DNA from: DATMYQ01 sp035560935 | GTDB lineage: Bacteria; Bacillota; Negativicutes; Sporomusales; Sporomusaceae | Direction of reading: 5' to 3' | DNA: 19,715 nt | NCBI GenBank assembly: GCA_035560935.1 | Contig: DATMYQ010000310.1 | Span: 1-19,715, forward strand | In this document: positions 8,214-15,520 of the stretch, one piece after another | How positions within the stretch are numbered: position 1 is the first letter of the stretch | Layout of the letters: each line of letters opens with the position of its first letter | Position numbers and translations under genes: made by a program | The notes under the pieces: generated by a model | Databases searched by the model: none | Told to the model about the DNA's origin: nothing | What the model saw: the letters and a program-made list of their open reading frames with translations, nothing else

Positions 8214-8934
8214 GTTAAACGGAATATCGAAAAATTTTGGTCCACTGGAAGTGCTGAAAAATGTTTCCATGACCGTGGGTGCCGGCGAAGTAGTCGTCGT
8301 CATCGGTCCCAGCGGATCGGGAAAAAGCACTCTGTTGCGGACAATTAACGGTTTGGAAACCATTGAAGCCGGTGAAATTGTGATGGATGGCATTTCGGTC
8401 CACTCCAGCAAAGAGAATTTGCACACGACGCGTCAACTGACTGGTATGGTGTTCCAACAATTTAATTTGTTCAACCACAAAAATGTACTGGATAATATCA
8501 CGATGGGTCCCATTCACGTTCAGGGAAAGTCAAAGAAAGAAGCCGAAGAGATTGCGATAAACCTGCTCCAAAAAGTAGGTGTACCGGAAAAAGCCAGTGT
8601 ATATCCTTCAAAGCTTTCCGGCGGCCAACAGCAGCGGGTAGCTATCGCGAGAGCCCTGGCAATGCATCCGAAAGTAATGCTGTTTGATGAACCCACCTCG
8701 GCGCTGGATCCGGAGATGATTTCCGAAGTGCTGGACGTAATGAAAAGTCTGGCTCAGGATGGCATGACGATGATCGTTGTCACCCATGAAATGGGATTCG
8801 CTCGTGAAGTCGCTGACCGCGTTGTGTTTATGGCGGACGGCGCCATTGTGGAAGAAGCAGCCCCGGCGGATTTCTTTTCCCAACCGAAAAACGAACGCAC
8901 CAAGCAGTTTTTGAGCAAAATTTTCAATCACTAG
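8206..8934 (+). CDS. Amino-acid ABC transporter ATP-binding protein (GlnQ/ArtP/HisP family)
   Basis: This 242-residue ATPase powers the importer. All nucleotide-binding motifs are intact: Walker A GPSGSGKST (residues 34-42), the Q-loop in VFQQFNLF (about 83-89), signature LSGGQ (137-141), Walker B MLFDEP with Glu162, and the switch His194 in VTHEMG. The start is GTG, lying inside the permease gene's last codons. Length and motifs are those of polar-amino-acid importers. The operon ends here, with an inverted repeat 7 nt after the stop codon. Confidence 0.95.
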   Translation: MIKLNGISKNFGPLEVLKNVSMTVGAGEVVVVIGPSGSGKSTLLRTINGLETIEAGEIVMDGISVHSSKENLHTTRQLTGMVFQQFNLFNHKNVLDNITMGPIHVQGKSKKEAEEIAINLLQKVGVPEKASVYPSKLSGGQQQRVAIARALAMHPKVMLFDEPTSALDPEMISEVLDVMKSLAQDGMTMIVVTHEMGFAREVADRVVFMADGAIVEEAAPADFFSQPKNERTKQFLSKIFNH

Positions 8935-8941
8935 CAGCTAT

Positions 8942-8995
8942 AACAGGAGAGGGAGCGTGCTGAAACAAATGTTGCAGCCCGCTCCCTCTCCTGTT
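8942..8995 (+). terminator. Long perfect inverted repeat after the ABC operon (terminator or mRNA-stabilising hairpin)
   Basis: The two arms AACAGGAGAGGGAGCG and its exact complement are 16 bp long and separated by 22 nt. The T run after it is poor (TTTG then mixed bases), so it may act as a 3' stabiliser or as one part of a tandem terminator with the hairpin at 9011-9039. Confidence 0.65.
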
Positions 8996-9010
8996 TGTAT
9001 ATCAATATCA

Positions 9011-9039
9011 AAAAAGCAATGACCCGGTGCTTGCTTTTT
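9011..9039. terminator. Bidirectional terminator between the ABC operon and the converging GNAT gene
   Basis: AAAAAGCAA and TTGCTTTTT form a 9-bp stem around an 11-nt loop, with a T run in the right arm on the plus strand and another on the minus strand. It lies 12 nt beyond the GNAT stop, in the convergent gap. Confidence 0.7.
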
Positions 9040-9050
9040 CCTATGGTAAA

Positions 9051-9593
9051 TTAACACTTAACATTATTTCCAGTATCTAATTCAGCATTGTTGATTTCTT
9101 CCCACCCGTAAGCCAATTGTGAAAGGGGCTTCCCACGCGATATTATTCGCTTATCCACCACCACGCCACCCAGGCGTTCGTAAAAGCCACGAGCCAAGTT
9201 ATTATCGGCCAGCACCCAAACGATTAGCGAACCTACCTTTTGCGCAATAAACCGATGCAGCACTGTCTGAAATAAACTCCGCCCAATCTTGCGTCCCTGA
9301 AATTCCCTGCAAAGGTAAAGTGCCGTTACTTCCCGCGCAAAGCAGTCATGGGTTTGATCGATACTGGCAGCAATAAAACCTACAATATTCCCTTTGTCAT
9401 TTTCTGCAACATACATGAATTCACGGTTTCCCGGTCCAAACAAGCGTTTTTCCCAACTACAGCTCAGTTTTTCACAAGTTTGTGCCGCTAAATAAGATTG
9501 CGGCATAATTCCTTGATATACCCACTGGTAGCTTTGTAAGTGAGTTTGCGCAATGGCCGTTAAATCTTTCCGTACAGCGAGACGGATTATCAT
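9051..9593 (-). CDS. GNAT family N-acetyltransferase
   Basis: This 180-residue protein has the GNAT acyl-CoA fold. The N-terminal MIIRLAVRKDLTAIAQTHLQ is followed by the core strand VTALYLCREFQGRKIGRSLF, which contains the QxxGxx-type pyrophosphate-binding loop QGRKIG. A third conserved block, VLADNNLARGFYERLGG, is the usual GNAT motif B. The ATG at 9593 has AGGTGG 5 nt upstream. In-frame GTGs at 9599 and 9602 overlap that ribosome site and are unlikely starts. The acceptor substrate (small amine, peptide or protein N-terminus) is unknown. It is the last gene of the minus-strand run from 12805, 29 nt after the radical SAM gene, and may be only loosely connected to the others. Confidence 0.88.
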   Translation of the reverse strand: MIIRLAVRKDLTAIAQTHLQSYQWVYQGIMPQSYLAAQTCEKLSCSWEKRLFGPGNREFMYVAENDKGNIVGFIAASIDQTHDCFAREVTALYLCREFQGRKIGRSLFQTVLHRFIAQKVGSLIVWVLADNNLARGFYERLGGVVVDKRIISRGKPLSQLAYGWEEINNAELDTGNNVKC

Positions 9594-9622
9594 AAACACC
9601 ACCTATTCTGCTTCAAACACGC

Positions 9623-10936
9623 TTATTTGCCATGACAGTGCTTGAATTTTCGTCCACTTCCACAAAAACACGGTTCATTACGGCCTGATTTAACAGTACT
9701 TTCTTTATTGCCATTTTCATCTGATCTTTCCTGGTATTTCAGCACTTGCATAACTTCTTCGGCCAGTCTGCCCTGACGAAGCAATTCCGCCATAATTTTC
9801 ATAGAGGGTTCCGCATGAGCAAAAAACGACTTATACGCTCCACATAAATAGTTCAGGGGTTCGTCATCGTCCATCTCCACAAAGCGATTCTTGGGACATT
9901 CGCCGTTACAGGCAAACAGGAATTTGCATTGCCGGCAAATATTCGCCAGCTTATCTCGCTTATTCTGTCCGAATTGCCGTTGGCCCTTAGATGTCGCTAA
10001 CTCGGTCATGGAGGTTCGCAAAATGTTACCCAAAAAATAATCCGGCTCGACAAAATGGTCGCAGGAATACAAATCTCCATTGTCTTCCAACGCCATCCCC
10101 TGACCGCAGGTCGGTGAAAAAATGCAGAGAGTCCCCGCCATTCCCAGCCAGCCCGCCAACGCACCATCAAAATTCAGGACAAACATCCGTCCGACGTCAT
10201 TCCGGACCCATTCGTCAAATATAGCTATCAGGAAACGTCCAAACGGTTCCGGGCGGACGGACCGGGCGGTGACCCTGTCCCCTTCCTGATAACCACTTTC
10301 ATTATCCCGTTCCACAATTGGGATGAATTGAAGATAGGAAGTCTTGGCCTCATCCCGGAAAAACCGATAAACCTTCAACGGATAATCCGCATTTTTCGCG
10401 TTGACAGTACAGAGAATATTAAACTCCACCCGGTGTTTTTGCAGCAAACGAACCGCTTTCATCACCCGCTCAAAAGTTCCGCTTCCGCCTTTATCCTTAC
10501 GATAAATATCATGAAGCTCCCGCGGTCCGTCCAGGCTCAACCCCACCAAAAAATTGTTGTCATAAAAAAAACGGCACCACTCGTCATCCAGTAAAATTCC
10601 ATTTGTTTGGAATGTATTCTCGATAATGGTGCCAGAAATTGCAACACTTCTTTGAAATTCCACAGATCGTTTAAAAAAGCCAAGCCCCATCAGCGTCGGT
10701 TCCCCGCCCTGCCAGGCAACGATTACCCGTGATCCCGCGTGAGCCGAAAACAGCTGCCGGATGTATGCATCGTGAACTTCATCAGACATACGGAATGTAC
10801 TGCCCGGATACAGTTTATCTTTTTTCAGAAAAAAACAGTATGCACAGTTGAGATTGCAATCTGCCCCTGTAGGCTTGGCCATAATATGAAAAGTTCTGTG
10901 GCAAACGGTTGCCGCAGTGTCAGAAATTGGACTCAC
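9623..10936 (-). CDS. Radical SAM/SPASM protein, anaerobic sulfatase-maturase (anSME) type, with C-terminal SEC-C motif
   Basis: This protein of about 437 residues is expected to oxidise an active-site Cys or Ser of a sulfatase to formylglycine. Features, numbered from the GTG at 10936: the radical SAM cluster motif C27-NLN-C31-AY-C34 inside IMAKPTGADCNLNCAYCF, then GGEPT (about 78-82). The SPASM/twitch domain has cysteines 271, 277, 292, 334, 337, 343, 347 and 365. Asp293 follows Cys292 in SCDHF and matches the catalytic aspartate of characterised anSMEs. The last 20 residues form a SEC-C zinc motif, PCFCGSGRKFKHCHG. I chose GTG 10936 because GAGGTGA lies 5 nt upstream. GTG 10963, preceded by GAGGAG at 11 nt, would add 9 residues. 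No sulfatase is encoded in the window, so the target may be elsewhere or may not be a sulfatase. Confidence 0.88.
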   Translation of the reverse strand: MSPISDTAATVCHRTFHIMAKPTGADCNLNCAYCFFLKKDKLYPGSTFRMSDEVHDAYIRQLFSAHAGSRVIVAWQGGEPTLMGLGFFKRSVEFQRSVAISGTIIENTFQTNGILLDDEWCRFFYDNNFLVGLSLDGPRELHDIYRKDKGGSGTFERVMKAVRLLQKHRVEFNILCTVNAKNADYPLKVYRFFRDEAKTSYLQFIPIVERDNESGYQEGDRVTARSVRPEPFGRFLIAIFDEWVRNDVGRMFVLNFDGALAGWLGMAGTLCIFSPTCGQGMALEDNGDLYSCDHFVEPDYFLGNILRTSMTELATSKGQRQFGQNKRDKLANICRQCKFLFACNGECPKNRFVEMDDDEPLNYLCGAYKSFFAHAEPSMKIMAELLRQGRLAEEVMQVLKYQERSDENGNKESTVKSGRNEPCFCGSGRKFKHCHGK

Positions 10937-10941
10937 GAAAT

Positions 10942-10948
10942 TCACCTC
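10942..10948 (-). promoter_or_regulatory. Ribosome binding site deciding the radical SAM start
   Basis: On the minus strand GAGGTGA stands 5 nt before the GTG at 10936. It matches seven consecutive bases of the consensus anti-SD complement. It lies inside the reading frame that would open at 10963, so it argues for the shorter protein. Confidence 0.55.
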
Positions 10949-10987
10949 ATCGCTGATCCGCACGGACCGTCCAGCTCCTCACCCTAA

Positions 10988-11410
10988 TTACACCAAATTC
11001 CATTGAAAAGTCACGTTGAAAAAAAGGATCACGCCCAATATCAAAATAATGAACGCCAGAAAAAAACTGGGATTCATCACAATCTGTCCCGGCTTTTGTC
11101 CCAACATTTGCACCATTTTGTAGAACTGATACATTCCCACCGCCAGCGGTACTGTACCGACAAACATGAGAAAAAGGCCAATGGTATTGCCTGCACCGGG
11201 CCTAATCGACGATAAGGTCCCGCCGGCCATCGACTCCAGCACCTTAATCATGGCAAAACCAAAACTAATAAATGCCATCGCCGTCCGTACCCAAGCCAAT
11301 AGTGTCCGTTCCGCTGCCAATATCGTCCGTATTGAAGCCAGTTCATCTGAAGTCAGCGGCTGATGGAGTCCGGCCTTCGACTGGGAAACAGCCATTTTTT
11401 CATCTCTCAT
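10988..11410 (-). CDS. DUF202 family inner-membrane protein (YidH-like)
   Basis: This 140-residue protein has the DUF202 hallmark near its N-terminus, LAAERTLLAWVRTAMAFISF (about residues 31-50), leading into the first membrane helix. Two more helices follow (about 73-95 and 112-135), and the protein ends just after the last one. A non-conserved glycine-rich loop separates helices 1 and 2. DUF202 proteins are widespread, and I know of no firm biochemical function for bacterial YidH. The ATG at 11410 abuts the TAA of the upstream membrane-protein gene, so the two are translationally coupled. A second in-frame ATG at 11395 is possible. Coupling to the unknown membrane protein suggests a shared membrane role. 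Confidence 0.87.
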   Translation of the reverse strand: MRDEKMAVSQSKAGLHQPLTSDELASIRTILAAERTLLAWVRTAMAFISFGFAMIKVLESMAGGTLSSIRPGAGNTIGLFLMFVGTVPLAVGMYQFYKMVQMLGQKPGQIVMNPSFFLAFIILILGVILFFNVTFQWNLV

Positions 11411-11995
11411 TTAGTCAATGGTTCCCGATAGCTGTGCGGCACGTTTTTGTTTTTGTTTCTTGGAATAATAGGACGTGAATAATGCCGCAGATACCATCAC
11501 CACATTATCAATGACTTCAAAAATCATTCCATGGGTTGGAAAGAGCGTCAGTTTCAGCGTCGCATCAATAAAACTAATCAAAAATGCACTTCCCCAGGTA
11601 GCGGTAATGAGATTGTTGGCACGCAAAAAAGAGGGGGAGGTCCACAGAGATGGATCTGTCTGTTGTTTCGCATATTCAGCCGTAAACGGCTTTTTCATAA
11701 GTATGGAGGCCCAGGTAAATGCGGCAAGCGTACCATGAGATAACATGCCCAAATGCTGTAACACCCACATATTTTCCATAATCGGTACAGTAATCAGGGC
11801 AAAGCCAAAAAATATCAACCCACCCCACAATAAGGCCCCTTTGTGCAAACCAACCCAGGCCTGATATACACAAATGACGGCGGCAACCACAATGCCCACT
11901 TTTATCATAAAAAACGGATTCATAATAGGCAGACTGATAATAATCTTAAAAGACACCCAAGGGGCAAAAGCCATAACCATTGACCAAAAGCTCAC
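11411..11995 (-). CDS. Uncharacterised six-helix membrane protein
   Basis: I do not recognise this 194-residue protein. It has about six hydrophobic helices, near residues 4-22, 28-47, 52-72, 78-96, 124-146 and 153-176. The soluble loop at about 98-122 is polar, and a lysine-rich tail (KKQKQKR) should be cytoplasmic. No cofactor-binding cysteine or obvious transporter motif is seen. Histidines in the helix regions (WVGLHKG, LQHLGMLSHG, FPTHG) could bind a metal or haem, but this is speculation. The GTG at 11995 has AAGGAGAG about 7 nt upstream. The gene lies between acetolactate decarboxylase (54-nt gap) and the DUF202 gene (no gap), so co-expression with both is likely. Confidence 0.8.
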   Translation of the reverse strand: MSFWSMVMAFAPWVSFKIIISLPIMNPFFMIKVGIVVAAVICVYQAWVGLHKGALLWGGLIFFGFALITVPIMENMWVLQHLGMLSHGTLAAFTWASILMKKPFTAEYAKQQTDPSLWTSPSFLRANNLITATWGSAFLISFIDATLKLTLFPTHGMIFEVIDNVVMVSAALFTSYYSKKQKQKRAAQLSGTID

Positions 11996-12049
11996 AATTT
12001 TCTCTCCTTATTCCCTGCATATCGATTATTGCCGTGACGCAACCATCAT

Positions 12050-12805
12050 TTACGATTTGTAGCTGTCCGGTTTTTCTAAAGGTTTGGTCGGGTAGGGTGA
12101 AAATTCGATATGGAAATTAGGCGTTTCATCCAGATTGATTTCCGCATCGGTTACCGTCAAGTCCAGTACATGCCCCCCCTTTTGAGAGTCATCGGAAAGG
12201 AAGTGCAGATGATAGCCGGCGGCATTAGTATTACCCATATAGGCCGGCAGCCAAAAACCCACCAATCGTCCGGATATCTCCGAATAATCAAAAACACTCT
12301 GTTCGTTGATGGCCTCGGAAAGCAACGGATACGGCGGATCGTAAGGGCCTACGCTGCGCACCTTGACCGCTTTGAACTTTCCTTTAATGATAATGGCGTA
12401 TGGCAGGTCGTTTCGCTTGCGGAGCTGATCCAGCTCTGTTTTCAGTGAACTCAGCGTTAACCCCTCTGATTGAAGCTTTTTCGTTATGTCGGGTGCAAAA
12501 AATTTCACGGCGTAAAAAGGAGTTTGTACATTATCTTTCTCCTCGGTAACTTTACCATCTTTCGCCGCTTTATAGACTTTCCCGTCCAATACGATCATTT
12601 CGCCATCCAGACCACTAAACGTTCCCAGCCCCATATCGCCCTGCGACTTTACTTTTTGCACAGTCGCCACACCGTCATAATTTCCGGCCAGTAATGCTTC
12701 AATGGTTGATCCCTGGTAAATCGTTTCCCGGTCAATCGCCGGACCGGCAAAAACAGTCGAAGCAAACAGTACAAAAAAACACAATGATATAATTACTCTT
12801 TTCAT
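12050..12805 (-). CDS. Alpha-acetolactate decarboxylase with N-terminal signal peptide
   Basis: This 251-residue enzyme should convert (S)-2-acetolactate to (R)-acetoin and CO2. The family core is clear: residues 26-66 contain the TIYQGSTIEALLAGNYDG start. The zinc ligands appear as His199 and His201 in GYHLHFLSDD and His212 in GGHVLDL, with Arg150 upstream. The spacing agrees with the secreted Brevibacillus enzyme as I remember it. Unusually for a fermentation enzyme, the N-terminus is a clear Sec signal: MKR, a hydrophobic core to about residue 18, and an AFA signal-peptidase site before Gly21. The protein is therefore probably exported to the periplasm or outside. The C-terminus looks a little short, so the glutamate contributed by the tail in characterised enzymes should be checked by alignment. 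The start has a strong AGGAGG. No acetolactate synthase gene is nearby. Confidence 0.92.
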   Translation of the reverse strand: MKRVIISLCFFVLFASTVFAGPAIDRETIYQGSTIEALLAGNYDGVATVQKVKSQGDMGLGTFSGLDGEMIVLDGKVYKAAKDGKVTEEKDNVQTPFYAVKFFAPDITKKLQSEGLTLSSLKTELDQLRKRNDLPYAIIIKGKFKAVKVRSVGPYDPPYPLLSEAINEQSVFDYSEISGRLVGFWLPAYMGNTNAAGYHLHFLSDDSQKGGHVLDLTVTDAEINLDETPNFHIEFSPYPTKPLEKPDSYKS

Positions 12806-12845
12806 GAATAAACCTCCTCTGCATAACTTAAATGATCACTGGTTC

Positions 12846-12885
12846 AAAAACCGCTTTTGTTATTTTCGTCACAACAGAGGTTTTT
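12846..12885 (-). terminator. Possible secondary hairpin between the oxidoreductase operon and acetolactate decarboxylase
   Basis: AAAAACC and GGTTTTT form a 7-bp outer stem around a 26-nt interior with a short inner TTGT/ACAA pairing. On the minus strand it ends in a five-T run, so it could back up the terminator at 12910-12947 or lie in the decarboxylase leader. The support is moderate. Confidence 0.35.
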
Positions 12886-12909
12886 CCTTTTATTTAGCAG
12901 GCAAAAAGT

Positions 12910-12947
12910 AAAAGACGTTCAAAACAATTATGTTCTGAACGTCTTTT
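12910..12947 (-). terminator. Rho-independent terminator of the 2-oxoacid oxidoreductase operon
   Basis: A 12-bp perfect stem (AAAAGACGTTCA with TGAACGTCTTTT) has a 14-nt loop and T-rich tails on both strands. It lies 45 nt beyond the stop of the gamma subunit gene and separates that operon from acetolactate decarboxylase. Confidence 0.88.
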
Positions 12948-12992
12948 CTTTTAATCCTATTACTGACATTTGCCAAAACTGACAGAGCGATG

Positions 12993-13520
12993 TTAACTAA
13001 TCAATTCCATACCTAATTTGATAGCTTGCTCGTTCAGTTCTTCTGTTCCTTTAGGTACCCGGTTAAGCACAGCTTTAGTCAGGGATTTCACCGAAACTAC
13101 TCCCGTTATCTTCGCTATGGCTCCCAATGCAACAATATTGGCAAATAATGTTTTCCCCAGTCCAGCCTGCGCAGTATAGGTAATAGGCAGCTCATATATT
13201 TTTTGTAGCTTTTTTTCAGGGATCTTGCCTACAAATTGGCTGTCAGTAATTAATATACCGTCTTCGGTAAGATCAGCAGTATATTTTTTGCACGCCTCCT
13301 GGCTCATGGCCAATACAACGTTTGGTACGGTTATTTTAGGATAATGAAGCACGTTATGGGAAATAATCACTTCCGACTTGCTGGATCCTCCCCGGGCTTC
13401 CGGTCCGTACGATTGCGATTGTATCGCATTTTTCCCATCCAATAATGCCGCTTCAGCCAGAATAATTCCTGCCAAGATTAATCCTTGACCGCCGGTTCCG
13501 GACAAACGCAACTGCTGCAT
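12993..13520 (-). CDS. korC: 2-oxoacid:ferredoxin oxidoreductase, gamma subunit (KorC-like)
   Basis: This 175-residue subunit matches the gamma domain of ferredoxin-dependent 2-oxoacid oxidoreductases. It opens with LRLSGTGGQGLILAGIILAE and has the conserved SQSYGPEARGGSSKSEVIIS segment near residues 37-56, which helps bind CoA and contacts the catalytic subunits. The ATG lies 1 nt after the beta-subunit stop, with AAAGGAG inside the end of that gene, so synthesis is coupled. It is the last gene of a D-A-B-C operon and is followed by a strong terminator. Length is normal. The symbol reflects gene order and family, not proven substrate. Confidence 0.9.
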   Translation of the reverse strand: MQQLRLSGTGGQGLILAGIILAEAALLDGKNAIQSQSYGPEARGGSSKSEVIISHNVLHYPKITVPNVVLAMSQEACKKYTADLTEDGILITDSQFVGKIPEKKLQKIYELPITYTAQAGLGKTLFANIVALGAIAKITGVVSVKSLTKAVLNRVPKGTEELNEQAIKLGMELIS

Positions 13521-13521
13521 A

Positions 13522-14349
13522 TTAATTCGCTCCTTTCTGTGCTCTGATTATAACTTTTTCGTATTCAGCAGTATATTCCGGCGCTTGAGCGTTATATAGG
13601 ACACCAATCGGGAACTTATCGGTCTTTTCTTCTTCTGTTAGTTTTTCATAAGCTGCCAGCATAACACCATGCTCTTTTTGCAGTTTCATCATATGGGCCG
13701 CAGAACCTTTCTTATTCTGGCGTCCATAAGAAATCGGACAGGCGCTGATCGCTTCGATAACACTAAAGCCCTTGTGCTCTATCCCCTGTGCAATCACATC
13801 GGACAATAGCTTAGCATGAAAGGTTGTGGCCCGGGCAATAAAGGTTGCTCCCGCGCCTTTGGCTAAATCATATAGATCAAAAGGGCGATCGACCGTTCCA
13901 TAAGGTGCGGTTGTAGCCTTCGAATCAGTCGGAGTCAGCGGCGAGTATTGACCACCGGTCATACCGTAAATATTATTGTTATAGATAACCATGGTAATAT
14001 CAATATTGCGTCTGGCGGCATGGATGAAATGATTGCCGCCTATGGCGGTTGCATCACCATCACCGCTTACGACGATTATGTTCAGACGCGGTTCAGCCAG
14101 TTTCACACCGGTCGCTACCGGCAAAGCCCTTCCATGTGCCGAGTGTACGGTATTAAAGTCAAGATAACCCGATGCACGGCTTGAACAGCCGATACCGGAC
14201 ACCACTGCCACATCATTTTTTTCCAAAGACAGTTTATCAATCGCTTTTACAATAGCGCCGGTCACAATACCGTTTCCGCAGCCTGGGCACCAAATATGGG
14301 GCAGCCGGCCGGCACGAAAATATTCATCAATAATTTCTTCCAATTCCAT
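13522..14349 (-). CDS. korB: 2-oxoacid:ferredoxin oxidoreductase, beta (thiamine diphosphate) subunit (KorB-like)
   Basis: This 275-residue subunit binds thiamine diphosphate and a 4Fe-4S cluster. Visible are CPGCG (Cys21, Cys24), Cys55 in SGIGCSSR and Cys204 in ISACPISYG, the four expected cluster ligands. The thiamine diphosphate/magnesium motif is GDGDA (96-100) followed by the NNN at 124-126. NNNIYGMTGGQYSPLTP is the family's conserved active-site segment. AAGGAGG precedes the ATG, and the gap to the alpha gene is 22 nt. The enzyme cleaves a 2-oxoacid with CoA to an acyl-CoA, CO2 and reduced ferredoxin, or runs in reverse for CO2 fixation. The sequence alone does not separate 2-oxoglutarate from pyruvate or branched-chain substrates. 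Confidence 0.94.
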   Translation of the reverse strand: MELEEIIDEYFRAGRLPHIWCPGCGNGIVTGAIVKAIDKLSLEKNDVAVVSGIGCSSRASGYLDFNTVHSAHGRALPVATGVKLAEPRLNIIVVSGDGDATAIGGNHFIHAARRNIDITMVIYNNNIYGMTGGQYSPLTPTDSKATTAPYGTVDRPFDLYDLAKGAGATFIARATTFHAKLLSDVIAQGIEHKGFSVIEAISACPISYGRQNKKGSAAHMMKLQKEHGVMLAAYEKLTEEEKTDKFPIGVLYNAQAPEYTAEYEKVIIRAQKGAN

Positions 14350-14371
14350 CTAGACTCCTCCTTACTGTCCC

Positions 14372-15505
14372 TTAACCCAGTTTTTTAATAGCCTCCAAAA
14401 GTTCATTTGGCGTAATGGCTTCATTATCATATTTTGCATATAAGCTTACCGGAATTTTTCCGGCAACTACGCGTTCCACTTCCATGACGTATTGTCCGAA
14501 ATTCATTTCCGCAACCAGTATATTTTTCACGCAGCCGGCAATTTGCTTTACCTGTTCTTCCGGGAAGGGCCATATCGTAATCGGGCGGAACAGACCTGCC
14601 TTTATGCCTTGGGCACGGGCGGCGTCAACAGCTACATAGGCGGTTCTTGCAGTTCCGCCATATGCAATAACGGCGATCTCGGCATCATCCATAAAATAAT
14701 TTTCATAAAGAACGATATCCGCAAGATTATGATTTACTTTGGCATGCAATCGTTCAAGGCATTCTCTCGTCGCCTTCGCTGAACCATCCGGGAAACCATC
14801 TTCATCATGCACCAGTCCGGTCACATGCCAGCGATATCCGGTACCAAAAGGAGCCATCGCCGGTACCTGATCCGCATCCGGTTTATAAGCCTGGTAATCT
14901 TCCGGCTTCACCGTCGGCACCTTACGCTGCGGTTTGACAATCACGTCATAAGAATCCGGTAGTTCAATTTTTTCCCGCATATGGCCGATAACTTCGTCAA
15001 GCAACAAAATAACCGGAGTGCGGTATTTTTCCGAGAACTCATATGCTTTGATGGTCAGATCAAAACACTCCGGCACACTACCCGGCGTAAGCACAATGAT
15101 CGGATGATCGCCGTGAGTACCCCAGCGAGCCTGCATAACATCTCCCTGTGCCGGTGCCGTAGGTTGTCCTGTAGAGGGGCCAACCCGCTGTACATTAACA
15201 ATAACCATAGGAATTTCGGCGATACAGGCATAACCAAGAAGTTCCTGTTTCAGAGAAAACCCCGGGCCGCTTGTCGCCGTCATAACCTTTTTCCCAGTAA
15301 GCGCCGCGCCTATAATCACACCGATCCCGGCGATTTCGTCTTCCATTTGAATAAATTTTCCACCTACAACCGGCAGTTTTTTTGCTAATGCTTCAGCAAC
15401 TTCCGTAGATGGAGTAATCGGATAACCGCCAAAAAACTTCACGCCGGCAGCAATCGCGCCTTCCGCCACCGCCTGGTTTCCCTGCATAAGAATCATTTTG
15501 GACAC
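14372..15505 (-). CDS. korA: 2-oxoacid:ferredoxin oxidoreductase, alpha subunit (KorA-like)
   Basis: This 377-residue subunit carries the pyrimidine-binding domain of the thiamine diphosphate enzyme. It starts with MQGNQAVAEGAIAAGVKF and the conserved FGGYPITPSTEVAE. The EDEIAGIG segment holds the catalytic glutamate, and TSGPGFSLKQE and RVGPSTGQPTAPAQGD are family hallmarks. The start is GTG at 15505, with GGGAG about 10 nt upstream; an ATG three codons later lacks an SD. Its length is typical of the separate alpha subunit in four-subunit KorDABC/OorDABC/VorDABC enzymes, while the gamma domain is a separate gene here. Substrate choice is set largely by this subunit and needs a comparison with characterised sequences. 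Confidence 0.93.
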   Translation of the reverse strand: MSKMILMQGNQAVAEGAIAAGVKFFGGYPITPSTEVAEALAKKLPVVGGKFIQMEDEIAGIGVIIGAALTGKKVMTATSGPGFSLKQELLGYACIAEIPMVIVNVQRVGPSTGQPTAPAQGDVMQARWGTHGDHPIIVLTPGSVPECFDLTIKAYEFSEKYRTPVILLLDEVIGHMREKIELPDSYDVIVKPQRKVPTVKPEDYQAYKPDADQVPAMAPFGTGYRWHVTGLVHDEDGFPDGSAKATRECLERLHAKVNHNLADIVLYENYFMDDAEIAVIAYGGTARTAYVAVDAARAQGIKAGLFRPITIWPFPEEQVKQIAGCVKNILVAEMNFGQYVMEVERVVAGKIPVSLYAKYDNEAITPNELLEAIKKLG

Positions 15506-15520
15506 TATGCTTCAGCTCCC

